Below are positions 45,633 through 54,580 of a stretch of DNA of 64,000 nucleotides, piece by piece; the first letter of the stretch is position 1, and each line of letters starts with the position of its first letter. Made by a program: the position numbers and the translations under genes. Source of the stretch: JBBDQZ01 sp040905705 (lineage in GTDB: Bacteria > Bacteroidota > Rhodothermia > Balneolales > Natronogracilivirgulaceae). Under the pieces are notes generated by a model, which did no database searches, was not told the DNA's origin, and was given only the letters and a program-made list of their open reading frames with translations. The stretch covers positions 15,777 through 79,776 of the forward strand of contig JBBDQZ010000064.1 of assembly GCA_040905705.1 (NCBI GenBank). The letters are read 5' to 3'.

Positions 45633-47810
45633 TCAGAAGTTCAGGCCGATCTGGAATTCGAACAGCAGTGGATGAGCACGGCTACCCGAAAGGACTGTTT
45701 CAATGGGTCCAATAACAGTATTCCATCCCAGTATAGCTACCCATCCCCATCTCGGTAAGGTTTCTAAAATATCGGTATCAAGCCGGCTGAAGCTGTCACC
45801 GGCATTTATTCCCGGTGTGATATAGAAATTGTCGTAAAACCTGTACTGCACGGCCGTACTCGCAGTCAACAGGGTGTTTCCGGAAATAGCATCTGCCGGA
45901 TATCCCCAAAAAGAGCGGTGGCCACCGGCGTAAAAACGATAATGTAAAGGTGGGTCACCACGGAATACATGCCCTCCCTGAAGGCTTTGTATTAGAGAAA
46001 TGCGATCAGACAAGGGATAGTAGGTATCCCATTTCACCGAAATGCGTCCGAAGGTAGCTTCATTCGGGAAAAAATTTGGAGAGAAATCAGTTCTCAAAAG
46101 TGTATAATGACCACTGGTAGGCAAATGAGAGCGGTTAAGATTATCGAACTCGAATTCGCCGGATAGTAAATGAAGCTGGGTCCAGTCCATCGATACATCG
46201 AGATCACCGTAACTATCAGTCAGATTAAAGTACTCGAACCGGTAGCCTATGCCGATACGCGCAACAGAAGCATAGAGGGGGCCGATCAAAGCTTCACTGT
46301 GTAATATGTCTGTTTTCAGGTTGGTAAGCCTGTTACGGCCGTCAAAAATATCAATCCGGCGTTCCCGGAATCCGGCTGACCCGTAAAAAGAAAGCCGGGG
46401 TTCGAGCCCCACATAATTAAAATACTGGCCTTCAACCAGGGTCTCGTGACCGACACGCAGGTTGAAACGTGCCGTGGAAGCAGGGTAGATTAAATTTCGA
46501 AAAGTGGCGTTAAAGAGGAGGGAGAGGCCCGGCACATTGTTGTGGTGAAAACCGAACTGAATGATATTGGCCGTTTGTTCTTCCAGGAAAATAGTAAGAT
46601 CGGCCAGATCATCCGTCCAGGACAGCCGATAGGTAACCTTGTCGAATCGCTGCATGCCATAAAGCCGTAAAAGGCCTTCATTCAGATCATGTTCACTGAT
46701 GGTGGAATGCTCGCCAATCTGTAATATCGAGCGTATATGATCTTCAGGTACGGTTTCCAGACCTTTGAAATACAGATTTCGGATGTTCAAACGCTGTGCA
46801 GGTTCGAATACGGGTATGTCCGGTTTATCTGGAATACGTCGCAGCTGCTTCAGCGAATCGGCAAGTGCTTTTAATTCATCAAAACGGGTTCTTGCCGCTT
46901 GCTCTCCTGCTTTGATGATCTCATTTACATCGCTGAAGCTGTGACTGGAAAAAGCGTGAAGGTCCGGACGGATATAAAAATCGGCATTTTCACTTTGAAG
47001 CATCATGGAAGTTTGCATTCCAACGGCAATAGTCTGGGTCAGTATGTCCGGAAGGGACAACAGTTCTCCGGCCGGCTTCAGGTCCGGACTTGAATTTATG
47101 GCAATCACATAATCGGCTCCCAGGTCATAAGCTTCCCGGACCGGCAAATTGTTGACAACACCGCCATCGACAAGGTATCTTCCGTTTACCCAAACGGGAT
47201 CAAAAATGGTGGGAATGGACATACTTGCGCGAATGGCATCCGGCAGGAAGCCATTATCCAAAACGACAGCGTCACCGGTTTCCAGGTCGGTTGCGATACA
47301 AACAAACGGACGAGGCAATTGGCGAAAATCATCTGTTTCATGATAAGGCCAGGTAAGCAGGGCCAGCATGTTGATGATGTGATTTCCGGACACAAGGCCG
47401 GTTGGTAACTCAACTCTTCGGCTATTTACGGGGAAAGACAGTTTAAACAGGCCGTCATACTTTTTTTCTTCCATGGGAAGGTGCGACCTGTAAACAGTTT
47501 CTTCAAAAAGGAATCGCCAATCCGCGCTGCTGACTTCTTCAAGCATGAGTTGCGGTGTGTAACCGATGGCATATAATCCACCTACGATAGCCCCCATGCT
47601 GGTGCCGCTGACGACATCGATGGGAACTCCCGCTTCTTCCATAACCTTAAGAACGCCAATATGGGCAAGGCCTGCTGCTCCGCCGCCACTCAGGGCAAGA
47701 CCAACAACAAAATCTTTTTCATCTTCTGTTGTATGGTTTCCGGGAGCAGAAAAGAGAGAAGGTGTTTGTGCAAACAACAGCATGAACACCACAGTACATA
47801 ATATTTTCAT
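45633..47810 (-). CDS. Patatin-like phospholipase with POTRA and outer-membrane barrel
   Basis: A 725-residue protein shaped like type Vd autotransporters (PlpD/FplA). After a signal peptide (about 1-22) comes a patatin domain (about 36-240) with the oxyanion stretch SGGGAAG, the nucleophile S71 in GTSMG and the D215 of DGG, forming the Ser-Asp dyad. Residues about 340-410 are POTRA-like (NIRNLYFKGLETVPEDHIRS). The last 310 residues are an amphipathic beta-barrel, ending LNF. It should be a surface-anchored or released lipase. Its start is about 130 bp downstream of korB. Confidence 0.93.
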   Translation of the reverse strand: MKILCTVVFMLLFAQTPSLFSAPGNHTTEDEKDFVVGLALSGGGAAGLAHIGVLKVMEEAGVPIDVVSGTSMGAIVGGLYAIGYTPQLMLEEVSSADWRFLFEETVYRSHLPMEEKKYDGLFKLSFPVNSRRVELPTGLVSGNHIINMLALLTWPYHETDDFRQLPRPFVCIATDLETGDAVVLDNGFLPDAIRASMSIPTIFDPVWVNGRYLVDGGVVNNLPVREAYDLGADYVIAINSSPDLKPAGELLSLPDILTQTIAVGMQTSMMLQSENADFYIRPDLHAFSSHSFSDVNEIIKAGEQAARTRFDELKALADSLKQLRRIPDKPDIPVFEPAQRLNIRNLYFKGLETVPEDHIRSILQIGEHSTISEHDLNEGLLRLYGMQRFDKVTYRLSWTDDLADLTIFLEEQTANIIQFGFHHNNVPGLSLLFNATFRNLIYPASTARFNLRVGHETLVEGQYFNYVGLEPRLSFYGSAGFRERRIDIFDGRNRLTNLKTDILHSEALIGPLYASVARIGIGYRFEYFNLTDSYGDLDVSMDWTQLHLLSGEFEFDNLNRSHLPTSGHYTLLRTDFSPNFFPNEATFGRISVKWDTYYPLSDRISLIQSLQGGHVFRGDPPLHYRFYAGGHRSFWGYPADAISGNTLLTASTAVQYRFYDNFYITPGINAGDSFSRLDTDILETLPRWGWVAILGWNTVIGPIETVLSGSRAHPLLFEFQIGLNF

Positions 47811-47908
47811 TCTGATTGACCCGGTATAATTGTGTAATCAATCAAAATAGCAGACAAGTCGGGTTACCTCTTCATACCATAATGATGGATTCCGGTAATA
47901 TACAGAAG

Positions 47909-47948
47909 GTAAAAGTTCCCGACAGACAGCATGTTCGGGAGCTTTTAC
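47909..47948 (-). terminator. Rho-independent terminator at the end of korB
   Basis: Read on the minus strand, a strong hairpin of about 16 bp (GTAAAAGCTCCCGA and TCGGGAACTTTTAC arms, one G-U pair and one bulge) begins in the korB stop codon and ends within a T-containing arm. It fits the end of the korAB transcript, although the T run lies inside the stem. Confidence 0.6.
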
Positions 47949-48997
47949 TTAACCACCCATGTTTCCTCTCCGGATAACAGCGCGTCCAGATCAGCCTCGC
48001 CCAGTTGCTCTTTGGCAGCTGTGATCTGATCCCGGACCAGTTCCTCGTAAGTCGGGCGTTCCCTGGCAAAAAGTACACCGAAAGGCCGCGGCAGCCCTCC
48101 TTCTTCCTTGTTGTTATCGAACAGGGTACTCAGAAGCCACGCTTTGTTTTGATCCTTTTCATCGTGAATCCACAGGTCCTCTTTGGACCAGTTCCCACTT
48201 TGAAGATCAACCGTCTCGGGCCTACACCCATCGAGCCGCAAACCATGGCTGTCGTCTTTGCCGAAAGTGATCGGTTGACCATGTTCAAGGTAAATACTGG
48301 TCATATCTCGCATAGACTTGTCAGTATAGGGACTAAAAGCCCCATCATTGAATACGATACAGTTTTGATAAATTTCGAGGTACGAGGTGCCTTTGTGTTG
48401 TTGTGATCGCTCCAGAGTAACCTGAAGATGTTTGGGATCACGGTCCATGGCTCGTGCGATAAAGGAACTACCGGCACCGAGAGCCAGGGATAGTGGATTA
48501 AACGGAAAGTCCACAGAACCCATAGGTGTGGATTTTGTAACATGCCCCGGGTGGGATGTCGGTGAATACTGGCCTTTTGTCAGCCCATAGATTTCATTGT
48601 TAAACAGGAGCATATTCAAGTCCGGATTTCGGCGCAGCATGTGAATGAGGTGGTTTCCACCAATGGAAAGCCCGTCACCGTCACCGGTGACCACCCAGAC
48701 ACTGAGTTCAGGGCGGGAAATTTTAAGGCCGGTTGCAATAGCAGGAGCACGGCCGTGAATACCGTGAACACCGTATGTGTTCATGTAATAGGGAAAGCGG
48801 GAGGAGCAACCGATTCCTGCAACAAAAACGATGTTTTCCGGTTCGATTCCCAGTTTTGGCATCAGGTTTTGAATCTGTTTCAGGATGGTATAATCACCAC
48901 AACCCGGGCACCAGCGTACATCCTGGTCTGAAGCAAAATCTTTGCCTTTAAGCGTGCCGTTTTGTGGAGTTCCGTTGACAGTTTTTTGTGTGCTCAT
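47945..48997 (-). CDS. korB: 2-oxoacid:ferredoxin oxidoreductase, beta subunit
   Basis: A 350-residue thiamine-diphosphate subunit, probably of 2-oxoglutarate:ferredoxin oxidoreductase. The iron-sulfur cysteines show as WCPGCGDY (C30, C33) and C64 in GIGCSSR. The TPP/magnesium site is GDGDGLSIGGNH (about 105-116), followed by NNEIYGLTKGQ. Together with KorA this replaces the 2-oxoglutarate dehydrogenase complex in a ferredoxin-linked TCA cycle. It follows korA by 92 bp and ends in a strong hairpin. Confidence 0.95.
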   Translation of the reverse strand: MSTQKTVNGTPQNGTLKGKDFASDQDVRWCPGCGDYTILKQIQNLMPKLGIEPENIVFVAGIGCSSRFPYYMNTYGVHGIHGRAPAIATGLKISRPELSVWVVTGDGDGLSIGGNHLIHMLRRNPDLNMLLFNNEIYGLTKGQYSPTSHPGHVTKSTPMGSVDFPFNPLSLALGAGSSFIARAMDRDPKHLQVTLERSQQHKGTSYLEIYQNCIVFNDGAFSPYTDKSMRDMTSIYLEHGQPITFGKDDSHGLRLDGCRPETVDLQSGNWSKEDLWIHDEKDQNKAWLLSTLFDNNKEEGGLPRPFGVLFARERPTYEELVRDQITAAKEQLGEADLDALLSGEETWVVK

Positions 48998-49089
48998 AAT
49001 ATATTCCGATATGACAAATGGTCTGATATACTGTAATGATAGAAAATTTCAATAAGTGGGCGTTGTGTGTCTGTTCTTCCCGGAGGCGA

Positions 49090-50961
49090 TCATGATGAAC
49101 ACAGCTCGGTGATCTTGTCCTTGATTTCAGTTACGGTGAAAGGTACGCCTCTGACCTGGTTAAACCCTTCAGCCGGTATCATGAATTTGTCACGAAGAAT
49201 CCGGACAAGTTGGCCGCGGTTAATTTCAGGCACAAGAATTTTCTCGAACTGTCCCAGCAGATCCCCCAAATTTTGAGGAAATGGACTAAGATATCGTAAA
49301 TGTGTAAAGGAGACATCCATGCCTTCCTGCCGGGCTGTTGTTACGGCCGACTTGATGGAGCCGTATGTGGAACCCCATCCGATGACCAGCAGCTTACCGC
49401 TGCTGTTGCCTTCATCAATTTTCTGTTCCGGAATAAAACGGGCAATCTGATCCCGTTTTTTCTCACGTATTCTTACCATGAAATCATGATTATCAGGATC
49501 ATACGAGATATTTCCGGTTTCGTGCTCCTTTTCGATTCCACCTACCCGATGGGTCAGCCCTTTGGTGCCGGGGATCGCCCATGGGCGCACTTGATTCTCA
49601 TCCCTTGTGTATGGAAGAAAAGGCCCGTTTTGCTGACCGTTTTCCCGGGCTTTTTCGTAACGTACCCGTACCGGTTTCAGATCTGCCGCTTTAGGAAGTT
49701 TCCACGGCTCGGCACCGTTGGCAATATATCCGTCGGAAAGCATCATCACCGGAATCATGTGCTCAATGGCGATTCGGCACGCTTCATAGACAACATCAAA
49801 GCAGTCAGCCGGAGAAGAAGCGGAAATTACGGCCAATGGACATTCACCGGCGCGGCCATACACGGCCTGAAGCAGGTCGGCTTGTTCGGTTTTTGTAGGA
49901 AGCCCGGTAGACGGACCCGCACGCTGCACATTGATGATCACCAGTGGCAATTCCAGCATGGTGGCCAGGGCAATAGCTTCCGATTTCAACGCAATACCGG
50001 GGCCCGAACTGCTGGTTATGCCAAGACTCCCACCAAAGGATGCGCCGATGGCCGATGTAATGGCAGCAATTTCATCTTCTGCCTGGAATGTAGTGATCCC
50101 GAAATGTTTGAGCCTTGACAGGCCATGAAGTATGTCCGATGCCGGAGTAATGGGATAGGACCCCAGAAATACAGGCAGTTCAGATTTGTTTGCCATGGCA
50201 GCGATTCCCATGACCACAGCGTCATTTCCCGTGATATTTCTGTATGTTCCGGGTTCAATCGGCGCGGCTTCCACGCTGTAACGTTCATTGAATATTTCAG
50301 TTGCAATACCGAATGTATAGCCGTCGTTTAATGCTTTGATATTGGCTTCGGCAATCTCCGGTTTTTTGGAAAATTTCTTTTTAATAAACTGGATGGTAGA
50401 ATCCATTTTCCGGCTGTAGAGCCAATAGACGACACCGAGTACGAACATGTTTTTACACCGGTCGATATCCTTCGGTGCAAGCCCGCTTTCTTTAAGGCTC
50501 TCCCGGGTCATTTTTGTAATGTCAATCTCTATGACCGTATAGCCCGACTCTCTGGCTTCAGTAAGGGGTGTATCCTCCGGGCCATATTTAGCCAGGGACA
50601 AATCCTTCTTGCCGAAACCGTCGGAATTGGCAATAATGACACCTCCCGGTTTGAGTGATTTTAGATTGGCTTTCAGGGCGGCGGCATTCATAACTACCAG
50701 CACATCGCAGATGTCACCGGGTGTGTGTATGGCCGTACTTCCAAAATGTATTTGAAATCCGGAAACGCCCGGAACCGTACCAGCCGGTGCCCTGATTTCC
50801 GCCGGATAGTCGGGGAAAGTACTAAGGTCGTTACCGGATAATGCCGTAGTGGAGGTAAATTGGGATCCGGTCAGCTGGATACCGTCTCCAGAGTCACCTG
50901 CAAACCTGATGGTGACTTCCTTTTTTTGTGTCTGCTTGATTTGAGCCTGTTTGGTACTCAT
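49090..50961 (-). CDS. korA: 2-oxoacid:ferredoxin oxidoreductase, alpha subunit (gamma-alpha fusion)
   Basis: A 623-residue subunit with an N-terminal gamma domain (about 15-210, with RFAGDSGDGIQLTGSQF) fused to the alpha domain (about 240-620), which contains GSYPITPASDILHGLSRL, the EDEIAAI motif and a SSGPGIALKSEAI block. The fused arrangement is that of KorA/OorA-type enzymes. I used the ATG at 50961; the in-frame start at 50976 lies in a less likely leader. It is the first gene of the korAB operon, and the roughly 230 bp upstream show no other gene. Confidence 0.94.
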   Translation of the reverse strand: MSTKQAQIKQTQKKEVTIRFAGDSGDGIQLTGSQFTSTTALSGNDLSTFPDYPAEIRAPAGTVPGVSGFQIHFGSTAIHTPGDICDVLVVMNAAALKANLKSLKPGGVIIANSDGFGKKDLSLAKYGPEDTPLTEARESGYTVIEIDITKMTRESLKESGLAPKDIDRCKNMFVLGVVYWLYSRKMDSTIQFIKKKFSKKPEIAEANIKALNDGYTFGIATEIFNERYSVEAAPIEPGTYRNITGNDAVVMGIAAMANKSELPVFLGSYPITPASDILHGLSRLKHFGITTFQAEDEIAAITSAIGASFGGSLGITSSSGPGIALKSEAIALATMLELPLVIINVQRAGPSTGLPTKTEQADLLQAVYGRAGECPLAVISASSPADCFDVVYEACRIAIEHMIPVMMLSDGYIANGAEPWKLPKAADLKPVRVRYEKARENGQQNGPFLPYTRDENQVRPWAIPGTKGLTHRVGGIEKEHETGNISYDPDNHDFMVRIREKKRDQIARFIPEQKIDEGNSSGKLLVIGWGSTYGSIKSAVTTARQEGMDVSFTHLRYLSPFPQNLGDLLGQFEKILVPEINRGQLVRILRDKFMIPAEGFNQVRGVPFTVTEIKDKITELCSS

Positions 50962-51191
50962 AGTTCTGGATCGCAACGATGGGTTAGATTATCTAATAGT
51001 TGAGTTATCTGTATAAGTATATACGGAGTGCTTCATATATGGGATGCTTGATTTACGGGCTGCTTGTGCTGACATCAATTACATGTCGTTGGATAACGAA
51101 TAATTGAAAATGCGGCGATAGAAAAAATATCAGAATCATTGCCAAAGAAAATAACGCTTTTTTACATTAGTAGTTACCGGAAAATCATATT

Positions 51192-52331
51192 TCAGGCACT
51201 TCCATTTCGCGAATGTTTTTCCGGCGGTTCTACTGCCTGGGAGTCGTGACGTATTGAGTATTTTTTGCGTTCATCGCCCGAAACAGGCTGAAGCTGGCCG
51301 CAACCTGCTTCAATATCTTCTCCATAACACCAACGTATATCCGTCGATATATTAAAATCTGTTAAAAAATTGCGAAAATCAAATAATTTCAACGATTCTG
51401 TACGATGTAACGGGGAGGCATTGATTTGATTGTACATGATCAGCGTTACTATTGCCGGAACCCCATTCAGCCAGGCCGCCAGTTGCTCTGCGTCCTGCCT
51501 GTGATCATTGATCCCGTCAAGTAAAAGATATTGAATAGTTACCGGACGACCGGTTTGCCGGGTATGATAAAGTAAGGCATTACGGATTTCAGGCAGTCCC
51601 AGACGTGCACTGACTGGCATGATGCGGCAACGGGTTTTCTGATCAGCGGAATGGATTGATACAGCCAGCCGGACTTCCGGATGATCAATGGTGAGCATAC
51701 GTATCTGGCGATATAGTCCGACAGTGGATACGGTAATTCGATCGGCCGGGGGGCCGGGTGCCTGATAGTTGCGCATAATAGTAAGCACATCCGACAGTGC
51801 CCGGTAATTGTGCAAGGGTTCGCCCATGCCCATAAAATAGAGATGTGTAAGACCGGTTCCCAATTCGGAACGGGTTAGTTGCCCGGCCTCCCGTACCTGG
51901 TCGAGGAATTCGCCGGTTGTGACGTTTCTGACAAATCCCATCTGGCCGGTTGCGCAGAACGAACATCCGAAAAAACATCCCACTTGTGACGAGATGCTTG
52001 CCGAACATTTTCGAAGTACCTCACCTTCCCACTCCGGAATGATGACCGTCTCAATATAATTTCCGTCGTGCAGGCGGAAGGTCAGTTTGATGGAGCCGTC
52101 TTTGCTGCGAAAAACCTGTTCCCGATGTGCCTTGTGAACGGCCGTGTTTTTGGACAGAATCCCGGACTCCGCTTCTGTAAGTCCGGGTGTCTCTTCCGGC
52201 CGATTTATTCCCCGGTAAAAGATGGCTTCATAGACTTTTTGTTGTGACTCGGTACTCAGCCCAAGTTCACTAAACACGGCACCCCATTCGTTGAGGGATA
52301 GATTACCGAGATTTATATGTTTGCTTTGCAA
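51192..52331 (-). CDS. RlmN-like radical SAM rRNA methyltransferase, altered cysteine
   Basis: A 379-residue enzyme of the RlmN/Cfr family, which methylates A2503 of 23S rRNA (and some tRNA). The radical SAM cluster site is C119-x3-C123-x2-C126 in GCFFGCSFC. The C-terminal GEDIEAGCGQL retains the methyl-carrying cysteine (C355 in E. coli). The second essential cysteine, C118 of E. coli in the LCVSSQ motif, aligns with S112 here (ASISSQVGC). C109, three residues earlier, might stand in. It is otherwise typical in length and domain order. Catalysis may be altered or the target may differ. Confidence 0.88.
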   Translation of the reverse strand: MQSKHINLGNLSLNEWGAVFSELGLSTESQQKVYEAIFYRGINRPEETPGLTEAESGILSKNTAVHKAHREQVFRSKDGSIKLTFRLHDGNYIETVIIPEWEGEVLRKCSASISSQVGCFFGCSFCATGQMGFVRNVTTGEFLDQVREAGQLTRSELGTGLTHLYFMGMGEPLHNYRALSDVLTIMRNYQAPGPPADRITVSTVGLYRQIRMLTIDHPEVRLAVSIHSADQKTRCRIMPVSARLGLPEIRNALLYHTRQTGRPVTIQYLLLDGINDHRQDAEQLAAWLNGVPAIVTLIMYNQINASPLHRTESLKLFDFRNFLTDFNISTDIRWCYGEDIEAGCGQLQPVSGDERKKYSIRHDSQAVEPPEKHSRNGSA

Positions 52332-52770
52332 ATGTGTGTTGACGGTTGAAATAATTGCGAATGTTAAAGGAAGTAATAAGTACGCTCAATATGGATATTT
52401 TCATAAATAATCTTGTATTAAAGGATAAGCAGGTATGCTATTTATTGCAAGTGTGGGAAAAGGTTGAACGCCTCCGTTTATGGAGTCTTTGGGGGTGTAT
52501 TCGGAAGACGATATAATCAAGCTCGATCATGCCTTACTGAGCTTTTGTTTGTTATATAATATTTTTTTTTGTAAAACAGCGTCGGGCCAGACAATATTGA
52601 TGGGGGCCGTTCTGTTTTTGATGACAGTGACTTTGGTCGCGTTGGTCCATTCAATACCTGTGGACAATGCGAATGGTCATTGCGGACAAAGTTGCTATTG
52701 CAAACAATTTGTAAATCAGTTACAATGAAACAGGCCACGGAAATATTCATATTATCATATGAGGATGCTT
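52332..52770. other. Intergenic region between rlmN-like and ankyrin genes
   Basis: About 440 bp between the divergent rlmN-like gene (minus) and the ankyrin gene (plus). It contains open frames of 77-82 residues on both strands at about 52480-52750, with no clear homology and mutually overlapping, so I do not call them genes. A run of nine T at about 52562-52570 has no hairpin before it. It probably holds the two promoters. Confidence 0.5.
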
Positions 52771-53163
52771 ATGAAGGAAAACGAGCTTCTTGACGCCGCT
52801 GAAAGCGGAAATATGGCTGTTATCAGCCGTCATTTGGAAGAAGGAGCCGATGTGAACACTATGGACGAACACAACCGGACCATACTGCTGAAAGCATCGA
52901 AACATGGACATAAAGATGTCGTTGCATTACTCCTGAGTAATGGTGCCAATGTAAATCTTCGTGACAACCGCGGAACGACAGCACTATATTGGGCGGCAAG
53001 TCGTAGTCACAGGGATATTGTTTCACTTTTACTGGATCATCATGCCGATGTTACCTATACCGATGACAGAGGCTGGGCTGCGCTGGATCATGCCAAATCC
53101 AATAATGATAAAGAAGTTGTTGATCTGCTTGAAGAAGCACTTACCCTGACGAAGATAGCCTGA
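52771..53163 (+). CDS. Ankyrin repeat protein
   Basis: A 130-residue soluble protein that is almost entirely ankyrin repeats, about four: ELLDAAESGNMAVISRHLEEGADVN, RTILLKASKHGHKDVVALLLSNGANVN, TTALYWAASRSHRDIVSLLLDHHADV and WAALDHAKSNNDKEVVDLLEEAL. Ankyrin repeats are protein-binding; small bacterial ones are of unknown role here. I took the ATG at 52771 because a GAGG lies a few bases before it; in-frame ATGs at 52759 and 52765 also exist. A terminator lies after it, within the end of the converging gene. Confidence 0.9.
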   Translation: MKENELLDAAESGNMAVISRHLEEGADVNTMDEHNRTILLKASKHGHKDVVALLLSNGANVNLRDNRGTTALYWAASRSHRDIVSLLLDHHADVTYTDDRGWAALDHAKSNNDKEVVDLLEEALTLTKIA

Positions 53164-53226
53164 ATGGTAAACTCCGGCTTAATGTATTCCGGGATGTGAC
53201 GACCCGGTTGCTTTACTTGTTAAATA

Positions 53227-54078
53227 TTATTTTCTGACCCGCTTGTGTTTGCGAGCGGGTTTTTTATTTTCGGATCGGCTGATATGCTTTTTCGATACTA
53301 ACCTGCCCTTCTGAGTCGTATCGTCATTTGCCTGAAACAAAAATATTGTCGGAGCGTTTTTCAGATCGGGCGACTTCATTTTCCAGTCTGAAATTCTTTT
53401 GGTGATGATCTCTTCGTTGGACAATGTGAGATTTGAAGCGGTACACAGAAGGGTACTTCCAGGCAGCTCTTCAATCAATGCTTTCAGCAAATCGTTATTA
53501 CGGAAAGGCGTTTCCATAAAGACCTGGGTAGTGTTTTTTTGGATGGATTCTTTTAACAGCTGCCGGATTTGTTCCGTGCGTTCTTGCACCTGTTTTGGAA
53601 GATATCCATGAAAGGTAAAAGATTGACCGTTCATGCCGGAGGCCATGAGTGCAAGCAGAATGGACGATGGCCCCACCAGGGGTGTTACGGTTATAGCTGC
53701 ATCGTGAGCCATTCGAACCAGACTGCTTCCGGGATCGGCTATGGCGGGACATCCTGCTTCCGAAATAATGCCTGCACGAGCGCCTTGTTTCAGGAGGCCG
53801 AGCATTTCCAGCAGGTCTTCAGCAGGAGTATGTTTATTCAGTTCATAAAACCGGCACTGGTAATCCGGGACTGGATGATTTAACCAGCGTAAAAATGAAT
53901 TGGCTTGCCGGATACGTTCTGCGAAAAATGTATCAAGGCTGTGAATAACACGGATAACATGTTCGGGGAGAACAAGGTTTTCAACAGATGACCCCAAAGG
54001 GGAGGGGATAAGATAGAGGTGCCCGGAAGGGCGATCGGATCGGTCCATCGGAAGAGTATCAGGAATCAACAATTTCAA
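53227..54078 (-). CDS. RsmI-like SAM-dependent methyltransferase
   Basis: A 283-residue protein of the tetrapyrrole-methylase fold, near the RsmI/YraL 16S rRNA ribose methyltransferases. It has the opening LYLIPSPLGSS, the GIISEAGCPAIADPGSSLV block (about 108-126), LVGPSSILLALMASG and HGYLPKQVQER. Bacteroidota often carry this shorter relative, so the target is not certain. The C-terminus is lysine/arginine-rich (KKPARKHKRVRK), and its codons also form a terminator for the converging ankyrin gene. Its start overlaps the neighbouring gene by 20 bp. Confidence 0.87.
   Translation of the reverse strand: MKLLIPDTLPMDRSDRPSGHLYLIPSPLGSSVENLVLPEHVIRVIHSLDTFFAERIRQANSFLRWLNHPVPDYQCRFYELNKHTPAEDLLEMLGLLKQGARAGIISEAGCPAIADPGSSLVRMAHDAAITVTPLVGPSSILLALMASGMNGQSFTFHGYLPKQVQERTEQIRQLLKESIQKNTTQVFMETPFRNNDLLKALIEELPGSTLLCTASNLTLSNEEIITKRISDWKMKSPDLKNAPTIFLFQANDDTTQKGRLVSKKHISRSENKKPARKHKRVRK
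53237..53266 (+). terminator. Rho-independent terminator of the ankyrin gene, inside a converging coding sequence
   Basis: On the plus strand ACCCGCT, a 10-base loop and AGCGGGT are followed by a T run, about 75 bp past the ankyrin stop. The same bases code for the Lys/Arg tail of the converging methyltransferase on the minus strand, so the terminator is embedded in a coding region. Confidence 0.75.
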
Positions 54079-54550
54079 TCACGGGGTCGTGGTTGTGCAG
54101 GCGGGCAAGTTTTCGGCGGGCAAATCGATGTGCGGTGATTGCAATGAACAATGTAATCAAAATGGACACCAACAGAACAGCCACATTGACCAGAACCATT
54201 TTTTTATGAAACTCATAAATCGGTACCAGCACCACCGGCTGATAGCTGTTTTCAAGATACCGGATCGGGATCATTTCCGCTACTTGTAGTTGTGCGGCAT
54301 TCTGTATGGGTTGCGACATATTTTTTGTGATTTCAGCGCTGTTGTCCGGTGTGAACCGGATCGTAATCCTGCCGTTGGTCTGGGCAGCAATCTGTTTAAT
54401 CTCAAAATGTATCACATCGGCGAGATAGCTTTCCCCATTGTCATATGTTTTTTTCAGCCCGTGATATACGGCACCCATGTGAATGGCCATACCTGACAGG
54501 TAAGCCGGTATCAACCAAAGAAGAAACCACAATCTTGTAAATTTATGCAT
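54059..54550 (-). CDS. Small membrane protein, function unknown
   Basis: A 163-residue protein with a hydrophobic N-terminus (about 6-28) and a second helix near 118-140, flanking a central soluble part of about 90 residues. No family is recognised. The end of the second helix is followed by ITAHRFARRKLARLHNHD, a positively charged tail on the cytoplasmic side. It overlaps the start of the methyltransferase by 20 bp, so the two are probably co-translated. Unassigned. Confidence 0.65.
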   Translation of the reverse strand: MHKFTRLWFLLWLIPAYLSGMAIHMGAVYHGLKKTYDNGESYLADVIHFEIKQIAAQTNGRITIRFTPDNSAEITKNMSQPIQNAAQLQVAEMIPIRYLENSYQPVVLVPIYEFHKKMVLVNVAVLLVSILITLFIAITAHRFARRKLARLHNHDPVIEIVDS

Positions 54551-54580
54551 GAAACAGGTTTTTAACGATGTGTAACTGAC

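Noticed and set aside
49300..50118. A 272-residue open frame on the plus strand
   Set aside because: It lies entirely opposite the korA gene, which has clear family motifs along its whole length; its composition is not protein-like and no domain is recognisable.
52480..52728. An 82-residue open frame with a hydrophobic stretch and several cysteines
   Set aside because: A frame of similar size lies on the other strand; there is no ribosome-binding site or recognised family, so I left it as possible but unsupported.
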